From contig JAJTFY010000033.1 of assembly GCA_021299175.1 (NCBI GenBank), positions 1-38,850 on the forward strand: 38,850 nucleotides of DNA, written 5' to 3'. Source of the stretch: Chitinophagaceae bacterium. Its GTDB lineage: Bacteria; Bacteroidota; Bacteroidia; Chitinophagales; Chitinophagaceae. Below, in pieces: positions 1 through 6,671 of this stretch. The position numbers and the translations under genes were made by a program. The notes under the pieces were generated by a model. It had not been told where the DNA came from. It saw only the letters and a list, made by a program, of their open reading frames with translations, and ran no database searches. Within the stretch, counting starts at the first letter, position 1; each line of letters begins with the position of its first letter.

Positions 1-1451
1 GTGGTTGTATACACAGCCTTGGCCATGGTTCGGATGCCCATCTGTTCAAGCACGCGTTGTTCTGGCAATCCCTTCACCTTGGTCAACATCTCATTAAAGG
101 ATTTTGCGATCAGTTCAGGGGTGGTGGTCAAGAAATGATACCCATATTTCTTGGCAAACTCAACGAATGGAATCAACCTGTCTTCATCAGGTTGGTCATG
201 GATTCGGTAAGGGAAAGGCAGTGGCTTGTTGGATACTTTTACATTTGATACTTTCTCTGCAATGGTTCGGTTGGCAAGCAACATGAACTCTTCAATGAGT
301 TGATGGGATTCCTTGCTCTCCTTGATGACGATGCCAATGGGCCTTCCCATTTCATCCAATTTGAAACGTACTTCCTGGGATGAAAAGTTGATGGCACCTT
401 CTTTCATTCTTTTTTTACGCATTGTCTTGGCAAGCTCATTGAGCAACAGTACCTCCTTGTCATAAAGCCCTGTATGGGTTTCAATGATCTTTTGCACATC
501 CTCATACGTAAACCGATGGTTGGAATGAATGACTGTTCTGCCAATCCAAACATCTTTGATCTCGCCTTTTGCAGTCATTTTGAAAACACAGGAATAGGTA
601 AGCTTATCCTCATGTGGCCTGAGGGAACAGAGTTCATTGGATATTTTTTCAGGCAACATGGGCACTACCCTGTCTGGAAGATAAACAGAGGTTGCCCGTT
701 CAAAAGCTTCCTCATCCAAAGCTGAATCGGTTTCGATATAATGGCTTACATCTGCTATATGAACACCCAATTCAAACAACTCCTCATCTACCCTGCTAAA
801 ACTAAGGGCATCATCAAAGTCTTTTGCGTCATCGGGATCAATGGTAAAGGTGAGGACATCACGCATGTCTCGCCGCACAGCAAGATCATCTTTGGTAATG
901 GCGGAAGGAATCCTGGCGGTTTCTTCCATGACATTTTCTGGAAACATGATGGAAAACCCTTGCTGAATCAGGATTTCCTTCATGGCAAGGTCACCCTCCA
1001 TTTCTCTGGTGATGACTTCAATCACTTCACCTTTTGGACGCTTATCATCCTTCTCCCATGAAATAATCTGAGCGATTACTTTTTCCCCATCTTTGGCTCC
1101 ATTCAATGAATGGAGCGGAATAAAAAAATCAGGAATGGGCTTCTCTGTGTCTGGAATAAAAAAAGCAAAATCACGGTTGACTTCAATTTGGCCAACAAAT
1201 TGTTTTTGTTTTCTCTCGATGACCTGGGTGATCTTTCCCTGTAAACGGCCTGCCCTTATATCACCCTTGGTTACTTCTACCCTCACATGATCACCATGAA
1301 ATGCCCTGTTGAAATCATTGGGGCGAATGATGATATCCCTCTCGAGCCCAGACACAACAACGAATCCCATTCCAGATCTTGTGATCTCGAACTGCCCCTT
1401 GTATAATGGGACTTCGCGTTTATATTCCTTCTTCCTGTTCTTTCTTCCCAT
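1..1451 (-). CDS. rnr: Ribonuclease R (3' end cut off by the window edge)
   Basis: Processive 3'-to-5' exoribonuclease that degrades structured RNA in the cytoplasm. About 483 codons are visible. Cold-shock/OB-type segments occupy roughly residues 15-135, and the RNB catalytic domain follows. The RNB metal-binding motif IDPDDAKDFDDA (about residues 204-215) carries the conserved aspartates. The visible end reads RTMAKAVYTT, which in the family comes just before the HFTSPIRRYPD motif, so the last third lies outside the window. I chose the ATG at 1449-1451 (MGRKNRKKEYKREVPLYKG), which overlaps the lpxK end by 32 bases. With this start the winged-helix domain found at the N-terminus of E. coli RNase R is absent. 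It is the last visible gene of the DUF3822-rsmD-cyclo-ligase-lpxK operon. Family identity is very secure; the start is moderately sure. Confidence 0.95.
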   Translation of the reverse strand, partial: MGRKNRKKEYKREVPLYKGQFEITRSGMGFVVVSGLERDIIIRPNDFNRAFHGDHVRVEVTKGDIRAGRLQGKITQVIERKQKQFVGQIEVNRDFAFFIPDTEKPIPDFFIPLHSLNGAKDGEKVIAQIISWEKDDKRPKGEVIEVITREMEGDLAMKEILIQQGFSIMFPENVMEETARIPSAITKDDLAVRRDMRDVLTFTIDPDDAKDFDDALSFSRVDEELFELGVHIADVSHYIETDSALDEEAFERATSVYLPDRVVPMLPEKISNELCSLRPHEDKLTYSCVFKMTAKGEIKDVWIGRTVIHSNHRFTYEDVQKIIETHTGLYDKEVLLLNELAKTMRKKRMKEGAINFSSQEVRFKLDEMGRPIGIVIKESKESHQLIEEFMLLANRTIAEKVSNVKVSNKPLPFPYRIHDQPDEDRLIPFVEFAKKYGYHFLTTTPELIAKSFNEMLTKVKGLPEQRVLEQMGIRTMAKAVYTT

Positions 1452-2514
1452 AAAATTCTGTTGGATAGTTCCTGATCATTTCGGCAAATTTCTGTTCCTG
1501 TCCGAAAAGGAACCTGATGGTAATTGGCAATACAAAAAAAGGAAGGTCTTCGATTTTGTCACTGAATTTAATCAATCGCACGGCATCTTTTTCAGTAGTA
1601 AGAATGATCTTACGATCATCGTGGATCCTGTCCAATCGCTCCTTGATATCCCCCAGATCATCGATGCTGAAAATATGATGATCGCTGTAAAACAAGGCAT
1701 CATATGTTTTTGTAGCCTCGTGGATATAGGTTGTAAGGGGTTCAGGATTGGCGATTCCGCATACCAGCAATATCTCTTCTTCCTTGGACAAGCTACGCTT
1801 TTCTTTTGTTACTATGTGATAAGGGGTATTGTATTCAATGGTGGTGAAAAAAATCTCCTGTCCTGGTAGTGGTTTGAGTTCTTTCATGATCATGAAGCGT
1901 TCATGGTCTGAAACTACTGCCGGGCATTTTGTGACTACGATGATGTCCGCCCTGTTCGCACTTGACTTCTGGTCCCGGAGGTCTCCTGTGGGAAGATAAA
2001 AATCTCTGGAATAGAGGTTGGCGTATTCAGTCAAAATGATATTGAATCCCGGATTGATCTCACGGTGCTGAAATGCATCATCTAAAATGATGAGTTGGGT
2101 TCCAGGCCGATCATACAGTAACTGAGGTATGGCTTCAATCCTTTGCTCACCAACGGCTACCGCTATGTCAGGATGAGAAAGGTGAAACTGCATGGGTTCA
2201 TCACCAATTTCAATGGCGGTGGAACCATCATTGGCCAGTACATAACCAGAGGTCCTTCTTTTATACCCCCTGCTGAGGGTTGCTATGGGATACTCTTTTT
2301 TCAAGAGCTTGACCAAATAATCAACCATAGGAGATTTTCCAGTTCCACCGACTGAGAGATTTCCAACACAAATAATAGGAAGGTTGAACGTCACTGAACC
2401 GATGATATCCCGATCATACAATAAATTGCGCAAATAAATGATCAGACCATATAAATAGGCAAGTGGAAACAGAAAAAGCCGAAAAGACCGTAAATAGATG
2501 TTTTTAAAATGCAT
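1420..2514 (-). CDS. lpxK: Tetraacyldisaccharide 4'-kinase (lipid A biosynthesis)
   Basis: Inner-membrane kinase that phosphorylates the 4' position of the lipid A disaccharide precursor. From the chosen ATG at 2512-2514 the protein is 364 residues, close to the family norm. A hydrophobic N-terminal anchor (about residues 10-30) is followed by the P-loop GNLSVGGTGKS (about 51-61), and later by DDAFQH and the LPTGDLRD segment typical of LpxK. An upstream in-frame start at 2607 would add 31 residues unlike LpxK and overlap the previous gene by about 100 bases, so I prefer MHFKNIYLRS. It overlaps the cyclo-ligase gene by 11 bases and rnr by 32, implying one translationally coupled transcript. 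Its presence shows an LPS-bearing outer membrane, in keeping with lptD further right. Confidence 0.95.
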   Translation of the reverse strand: MHFKNIYLRSFRLFLFPLAYLYGLIIYLRNLLYDRDIIGSVTFNLPIICVGNLSVGGTGKSPMVDYLVKLLKKEYPIATLSRGYKRRTSGYVLANDGSTAIEIGDEPMQFHLSHPDIAVAVGEQRIEAIPQLLYDRPGTQLIILDDAFQHREINPGFNIILTEYANLYSRDFYLPTGDLRDQKSSANRADIIVVTKCPAVVSDHERFMIMKELKPLPGQEIFFTTIEYNTPYHIVTKEKRSLSKEEEILLVCGIANPEPLTTYIHEATKTYDALFYSDHHIFSIDDLGDIKERLDRIHDDRKIILTTEKDAVRLIKFSDKIEDLPFFVLPITIRFLFGQEQKFAEMIRNYPTEFYGKKEQEEGI

Positions 2515-3076
2515 ATACACATTCAGGTGTAATGCAAAAGTCGAGCTTTTTATCGAAGAAATCGACATCTTCAATTGAATCGACAGGCGGAAAGAACGAA
2601 AGGCCAATTTTCAATACATCTTTTCTGCATTTTGAGAGAAAACGGTCATAATACCCTTTTCCATAGCCCACCCTATTGCCTGATTTGTCAAAAGCCAACA
2701 AGGGAATGAATACAATGTCAATATCCTTCTCTTCGACTGTCACGCCACCAGTTGGTTCAGGAATCCCGTACTGGTTTTTCTCAAAGAACATCTCATCATC
2801 CTGCAGAAAATGCATCATGCTGAAATTGCTTGGGTCAATCTTGGCATAGGTAACCTGCATGCCAGGATGGCGAAAATGCATAAAATCCAATAATGGAATC
2901 GGATCTGGCTCGTTCCGCTCATACAGTGGAAGGTATGCGTGAACGAGGTTAAAAACTGGAAGCACAAGTTGCTGAAAACAGATGAGCAAAAGATCTTGTT
3001 TGGTATTTACATCCCGGGCATTTAAAGCAGCACGTTGAGCACTGAAGATTTTCCTGGCTTCAGACTTTTTCATCAT
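2504..3076 (-). CDS. 5-formyltetrahydrofolate cyclo-ligase family protein
   Basis: Cytoplasmic ATP-dependent enzyme converting 5-formyl-THF to 5,10-methenyl-THF, returning folate to the one-carbon pool. The 190-residue length fits the family. The C-terminal hallmark GYGKGYYDRFL (glycine-rich, followed by a basic region) is present, as is the N-terminal basic helix with KSEARKIF. The start ATGATG overlaps the rsmD stop by four bases (ATGA), so translation is probably coupled. It lies between rsmD and lpxK in an operon where all junctions overlap. No oddity seen. Confidence 0.93.
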   Translation of the reverse strand: MMKKSEARKIFSAQRAALNARDVNTKQDLLLICFQQLVLPVFNLVHAYLPLYERNEPDPIPLLDFMHFRHPGMQVTYAKIDPSNFSMMHFLQDDEMFFEKNQYGIPEPTGGVTVEEKDIDIVFIPLLAFDKSGNRVGYGKGYYDRFLSKCRKDVLKIGLSFFPPVDSIEDVDFFDKKLDFCITPECVYAF

Positions 3077-3630
3077 GCCTTGGTTTCAATAGGTCGGTTG
3101 ATGAAGATTGAAAATATGGTCGTTCCGTATTTTCTCTCTGTTCTGAAATAGGGATGATCCTTGAAATCATTGCGGGGAGTATGCTCTAAAATAAACCAGC
3201 CTTCATTTGCCAGTAGTCCTTTTTGAAAAATAATCTTCGGAATGTCTTCGATATTTCCAAGGGCATAAGGAGGGCCGGCAAAAACGAAATTGAACTGTTC
3301 GTTGCATTCCAACATGAATTTGAACACATCCGATCTGATTAATTTCATTCCAGTGACAGCCATCTGCTCTGCTGTTTTCTTGATAAAATTATACATCTCA
3401 GGATCTTTCTCAATGATGGTCAGGTCTTTGACCCCTCTTGAAAACAATTCATAACTGATGCTGCCAGTGCCCCCAAAAAGATCGAGAGAACGGACAACAG
3501 AAAGGTCCATGTTGTTTTCAATCACATTGAACAGACCTTCCTTGGCCATATCGGTTGTTGGCCTGGTGAAGGGCATGTTATTGGGAGGATTGATTTTCCT
3601 GCCACCGAGTTCACCGCTGATTATACGCAT
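3073..3630 (-). CDS. rsmD: RsmD-family 16S rRNA (guanine966-N2)-methyltransferase, with GPPY instead of DPPY
   Basis: SAM-dependent methyltransferase of the RsmD family, which methylates G966 of 16S rRNA. The protein has 185 residues, normal for the family. The N-terminus MRIISGELGGRKI and the RPTTDMAKEGLFN segment are typical. SAM motif I is LDLFGGTGSISYEL (about residues 49-62), and an acidic residue follows in IIEKDPEM. The usual catalytic motif IV, (D/N)PPY, reads AGPPYAL here: the codon is GGC where GAC is expected (plus-strand bases around 3274-3276). The motif IV Asp/Asn normally contacts the target amino group. This may be a lineage-wide variant, a real inactivating change or a base-calling error; I cannot tell which. 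It overlaps DUF3822 by 10 bases and the cyclo-ligase by 4. Confidence 0.9.
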   Translation of the reverse strand: MRIISGELGGRKINPPNNMPFTRPTTDMAKEGLFNVIENNMDLSVVRSLDLFGGTGSISYELFSRGVKDLTIIEKDPEMYNFIKKTAEQMAVTGMKLIRSDVFKFMLECNEQFNFVFAGPPYALGNIEDIPKIIFQKGLLANEGWFILEHTPRNDFKDHPYFRTERKYGTTIFSIFINRPIETKA

Positions 3631-4478
3631 CTGGGAACAAGCAAAAAAGGAGTGAAATAATGAGGGGGAAGTTCAGAGGAATTTTCATTCCCGCCGGAAA
3701 ATGAAGGAGTATTTTCCAGGCTAATGTTCAAGAAATATTTACGCAATTCCTTCCATGTGGCTGAGGATGAATCCAATAAGCCGCTCACCTCTACAATTGC
3801 CTCAGAAACATCCATTCCAAATTTATCAACCACATTCAGCAGATGATATATGATGTCTTCGGGTGTTTCGTAATAAAAAGACTTGGCAATTTGCAATTGC
3901 TCTCCCTTTAAAACAACCAAATTGAAACAGGATGGCAATACATACAGCTTAATCCATTGGTTGATGTCTTCTGTGAGGGTCCTGAAGATTCCCCGGAGGC
4001 AGGCACTCATGAATTGCACTTGTCTTGCTTGAGGATATTTATCAAGAACAAGACCAAGCATTTCAGACGATGAACCGAATACATTGTGCAATTCCCATTG
4101 ATGAACATCATCCACCGAAATAGAATAATCCAATTGGTCTCCATGGATGGTATCAATAAGGACGGCATCGAGTTCTTGCTTGTAAATAGAAGATGGCACC
4201 AAAACCATTTCTTTTTGGTTGTGTATGAAAATCACATCAGCAAATTGGATGCCCTCCAGTTTTTCAGAGGCCAATACTGATTGTAAAAAAACAGCATCTG
4301 TTTTTAGCTTGCTAATATAAAGTTCAAAGAGGCTCACCAGATCTCCAGCTGTATTGCTGATGGTGAGGGCTACATGAAATTGGCCAACCTCGATGCATAG
4401 CTTTGATTTTCCATCGATTGATGAAGATGTGTTTTCATTGATGAAACCAAATGATGGCCTTATGATTGGTTGAATCAT
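3621..4478 (-). CDS. DUF3822 family protein
   Basis: First gene of the operon; 285 residues, without signal peptide or membrane segments. The overall sequence resembles DUF3822, a Bacteroidota family often found directly upstream of rsmD, and the context here agrees. The fold is thought to be of the actin-like ATPase type, but no function is established and I infer none. A TAAATTTG element (minus strand, 4483-4490) sits only four bases before the ATG, which would make the transcript nearly leaderless. Its end overlaps the rsmD start by 10 bases. Confidence 0.8.
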   Translation of the reverse strand: MIQPIIRPSFGFINENTSSSIDGKSKLCIEVGQFHVALTISNTAGDLVSLFELYISKLKTDAVFLQSVLASEKLEGIQFADVIFIHNQKEMVLVPSSIYKQELDAVLIDTIHGDQLDYSISVDDVHQWELHNVFGSSSEMLGLVLDKYPQARQVQFMSACLRGIFRTLTEDINQWIKLYVLPSCFNLVVLKGEQLQIAKSFYYETPEDIIYHLLNVVDKFGMDVSEAIVEVSGLLDSSSATWKELRKYFLNISLENTPSFSGGNENSSELPPHYFTPFLLVPRCV

Positions 4479-4482
4479 ATCA

Positions 4483-4490
4483 CAAATTTA
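4483..4490 (-). promoter_or_regulatory. Candidate -7 promoter element (TAAATTTG) for the DUF3822-rnr operon
   Basis: TAAATTTG matches the Bacteroidota -7 consensus TAnnTTTG. It ends four bases before the DUF3822 ATG. I do not see a good TTG at the expected -33 distance, so this is weak, or the true promoter is elsewhere. Confidence 0.35.
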
Positions 4491-4495
4491 ATGTA

Positions 4496-4508
4496 TTTAA
4501 CGGTTAAA
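4496..4508. other. Palindrome TTTAACGGTTAAA between divergent genes
   Basis: A 13-base perfect inverted repeat (six-base arms, one central base) lies between the DUF3822 operon and the MATE gene, just upstream of both candidate -7 elements. It could be an operator for a dimeric regulator. It is AT-rich and short, so chance is possible. Confidence 0.3.
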
Positions 4509-4533
4509 AGCGCCTGGGAAAACCGTAGGTTTG
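4504..4533 (+). promoter_or_regulatory. Candidate promoter for the MATE transporter gene
   Basis: TAGGTTTG at 4526-4533 matches TAnnTTTG. A partial -33 element (TTA, where TTG is expected) lies 19 bases upstream at 4504-4506, inside the palindrome. The predicted leader would be about 30 bases. Confidence 0.45.
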
Positions 4534-4571
4534 CAAGCCAATTTGGAGCACGGCTCTGACAAGAGTAATGT

Positions 4572-5921
4572 ATGGAAGATAATTTGAAATTGAACATCAG
4601 TTACAGGCAGATTCTACAGATGGCAATACCCATCAGCTTCGCCATCCTTGTTCCCCAATTCAATTTTCTGATCAACAGCTTTTTTCTATCCAAATTGGGC
4701 CCAGGTTTCATGGGGGCATCCGGGATCACAGGCGTTTATTACCTGGTTTTTTCTGTTATTGGCTACGGACTAAACAATGGTCTTCAAACCCTGGTTTCAA
4801 GAAGAGCTGGCCAAGACCGAAGTTCAGAAATAGGTGGATTGTTCATTCAAAGCATTTATCTCACGCTCATGATTGCCGCCTTTGGCATCATCTGCACCTA
4901 TGGTTTTGCCCCAGCAATATTTGGAAATTTCACCGATCCTGCCCTTGCCAAACAGTCAACCAGTTTTTTATTCATCAGGATCTGGGGGCTTCCGTTTTTG
5001 TATATCTACCAAATGCGGAATGCCTTGCTGGTAGGAACCAATCAAAGTAAATTGCTGATTTGGGGCACCTTAGCCGAAACTGTTTCCAATGTAGTACTGG
5101 ACTATGGACTAATCTTTGGTAACCTTGGGATGCCGAAACTGGGATTCAATGGTGCCGCATATGCAAGCATCATGGCAGAATTCATTGGAATGATCGTTGT
5201 TCTTGCTATTATCAACGCAAAGGGAATGGATAAAAGGTTCAAATTGTTTGATAACATGCAATTCAACTGGCAAATCAGTAAAACCATCTTCATCCAGTCA
5301 TCCCCCATTATCCTGCAATATGCCATCAGCATCATCAGCTGGGAGTTCTTTTTCATCCTTGTATCCCATGATGGTATGTTGGCCTTGGATGTTAGTCAGT
5401 TGATGAGGTTGCTATTTGGCTTTTATGGTATTTTCATCTGGGCATTTGCAGCTACCTCCAGCACAATGGTATCGAACCTTGTTGGGCAGGGATTGAGCAA
5501 AAGGGTGATGATACTGGTCGGTAGGATTGCCATGCTCAGCGCTGGATCAACGCTGGTTGTTTTCATCCCTGTTCAACTCTTCACCAGGGAAATTCTCAGC
5601 CTTTTTAATGATGATCTGGCATTTCTGACCATGGCCATCCCAGTATTGAGGGTTGTTTCTGTGGCCATCCTGATGATGTCAGTGTCGACGGTATGCCTCA
5701 ACGCCGTTACCGGAACAGGCAATACAAGAATCAACCTGATGATAGAAATGATAACCGTCGTCATGTATATTCTTTATGTATACCTGGTGATGGAGGTATT
5801 CAACATGTCAATTGCCTGGGGATGGGGATCAGAGTGGGTTTACTGGACCAGTATATTCATCATGTCATTTGCCTATCTCAAGAGTGGCAAATGGAACAAT
5901 GCCAGAAGCAGGTCGATATAA
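4572..5921 (+). CDS. MATE family efflux transporter
   Basis: Inner-membrane cation-coupled exporter of the multidrug and toxic compound extrusion family. The 449 residues contain about twelve hydrophobic segments in two similar halves, each starting with the family pattern (first half: AIPISFAILVPQ, residues about 18-29; an internal GFNGAAYASIMAEF segment near residues 193-206). Length is normal. It is a single-gene unit, divergent from DUF3822 and convergent with infC. It stands where rpmI-rplT would be expected after infC in many Bacteroidota. Substrate cannot be told from sequence. Confidence 0.92.
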   Translation: MEDNLKLNISYRQILQMAIPISFAILVPQFNFLINSFFLSKLGPGFMGASGITGVYYLVFSVIGYGLNNGLQTLVSRRAGQDRSSEIGGLFIQSIYLTLMIAAFGIICTYGFAPAIFGNFTDPALAKQSTSFLFIRIWGLPFLYIYQMRNALLVGTNQSKLLIWGTLAETVSNVVLDYGLIFGNLGMPKLGFNGAAYASIMAEFIGMIVVLAIINAKGMDKRFKLFDNMQFNWQISKTIFIQSSPIILQYAISIISWEFFFILVSHDGMLALDVSQLMRLLFGFYGIFIWAFAATSSTMVSNLVGQGLSKRVMILVGRIAMLSAGSTLVVFIPVQLFTREILSLFNDDLAFLTMAIPVLRVVSVAILMMSVSTVCLNAVTGTGNTRINLMIEMITVVMYILYVYLVMEVFNMSIAWGWGSEWVYWTSIFIMSFAYLKSGKWNNARSRSI

Positions 5922-5996
5922 AAAAGAAAAAAGCCAAACGATATTTTCCTTGTCCGATACCCGTCGGGATAGAACTGAGAGACATATCATTTGGCT
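5920..5996 (-). terminator. Rho-independent terminator after infC (minus strand)
   Basis: On the minus strand the arms AGCCAAATGATAT (5984-5996) and ATATCGTTTGGCT (5932-5944) pair over 13 positions with one G-U wobble, followed by a run rich in T (5920-5931). The 39-base interior itself holds a small CCCGACGGG hairpin (near 5960-5968). On the plus strand the wobble becomes a C-A mismatch and no T-run follows, so the signal belongs to the thrS-infC transcript. Confidence 0.75.
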
Positions 5997-6005
5997 GTGT
6001 ATGGC

Positions 6006-6614
6006 TTATTCTGCAGCAGTAGTTACTTTCTTTTTGGCGGATTTTGGTGCAATGATCATGAGCATTCTCTTGCCTTCCAGCTTTGGAAGCCCTTCGACCT
6101 GACCCACCTCAGAAAGACGCTCAGCGAATTTCAAGAGCACAAGCTCTCCCCTTTCCTTGAACATGATGGCGCGGCCCTTGAATTGAACATAGGCTTTTAC
6201 CTTGTTGCCTTCCTTGAGGAAGTTCTCAGCATGGCGGGCCTTGAAATCAAAATCATGGTCATCAGTACCAGGAGTGAAGCGAATCTCTTTGAGTTCTGCA
6301 GACTTGCTCTTGGCCTTCATTTCCTTTTCCTTACGCTTCTTGTCGTAGAGGAATTTGTTGTAATCAATGATTTTACAAACAGGAGGATCAACCTGTGGAG
6401 AAATTTCCACCAGATCTAACTCCAGCTGTTGGGCCATTTTGAGGGCATCTTGCGTTGAGTAAACACCCATTGTTACATTGTCACCTACAAGGCGAACCTG
6501 TGGAACCCTGATGAAATGGTTGATGCGGTGTTCTGCTTCTTTTCTTGGGAGGAATCTTCCCCTGGGACCGCCCGAACCGGGACGGCTGCTGAATGGTCTG
6601 TTAGATAATGCCAT
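6006..6614 (-). CDS. infC: Translation initiation factor IF-3
   Basis: Binds the 30S subunit and controls initiator tRNA and start-codon selection. From the ATG at 6612-6614 (MALSNRPFSSRPG) it has 202 residues: a basic Gly/Arg-rich N-terminal tail, the N-domain (EHRINHFIRVPQVRLVG onward), the basic linker (KKRKEKEMKAKSKS) and the C-domain (EIRFTPGTDDHDFDFKARHAENFL). An in-frame ATG at 6641 would add nine residues, but it lies inside the loop of a stem-loop, so I prefer the downstream start. thrS lies 57 bases upstream. The usual partners rpmI and rplT do not follow; a terminator does. Confidence 0.95.
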   Translation of the reverse strand: MALSNRPFSSRPGSGGPRGRFLPRKEAEHRINHFIRVPQVRLVGDNVTMGVYSTQDALKMAQQLELDLVEISPQVDPPVCKIIDYNKFLYDKKRKEKEMKAKSKSAELKEIRFTPGTDDHDFDFKARHAENFLKEGNKVKAYVQFKGRAIMFKERGELVLLKFAERLSEVGQVEGLPKLEGKRMLMIIAPKSAKKKVTTAAE

Positions 6615-6623
6615 AGTAGCTTT

Positions 6624-6654
6624 CGGATTTCCTGACGGCATCAGGTGGTATCCG
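6624..6654 (-). promoter_or_regulatory. Stem-loop in the infC leader
   Basis: On the minus strand an outer stem CGGAT/ATCCG encloses an inner stem CCTGA/TCAGG with loop TGCCG, separated by a small internal loop. The structure ends nine bases before the chosen infC ATG, so it could block ribosome access. infC and its operon partners are often controlled by leader structures; whether this one is regulatory is inference. Confidence 0.45.
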
Positions 6655-6671
6655 TTTTTATTGTTTTTTGA

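Noticed and set aside
1309-1869. 186-codon plus-strand open frame opposite lpxK and rnr
   Set aside because: Both minus-strand genes are secure by motif; the plus frame looks non-coding in composition.
4572-5921. MATE gene as a recent mobile insertion between infC and rpmI-rplT
   Set aside because: There are no flanking repeats or mobile genes; the gene order difference alone does not show insertion.
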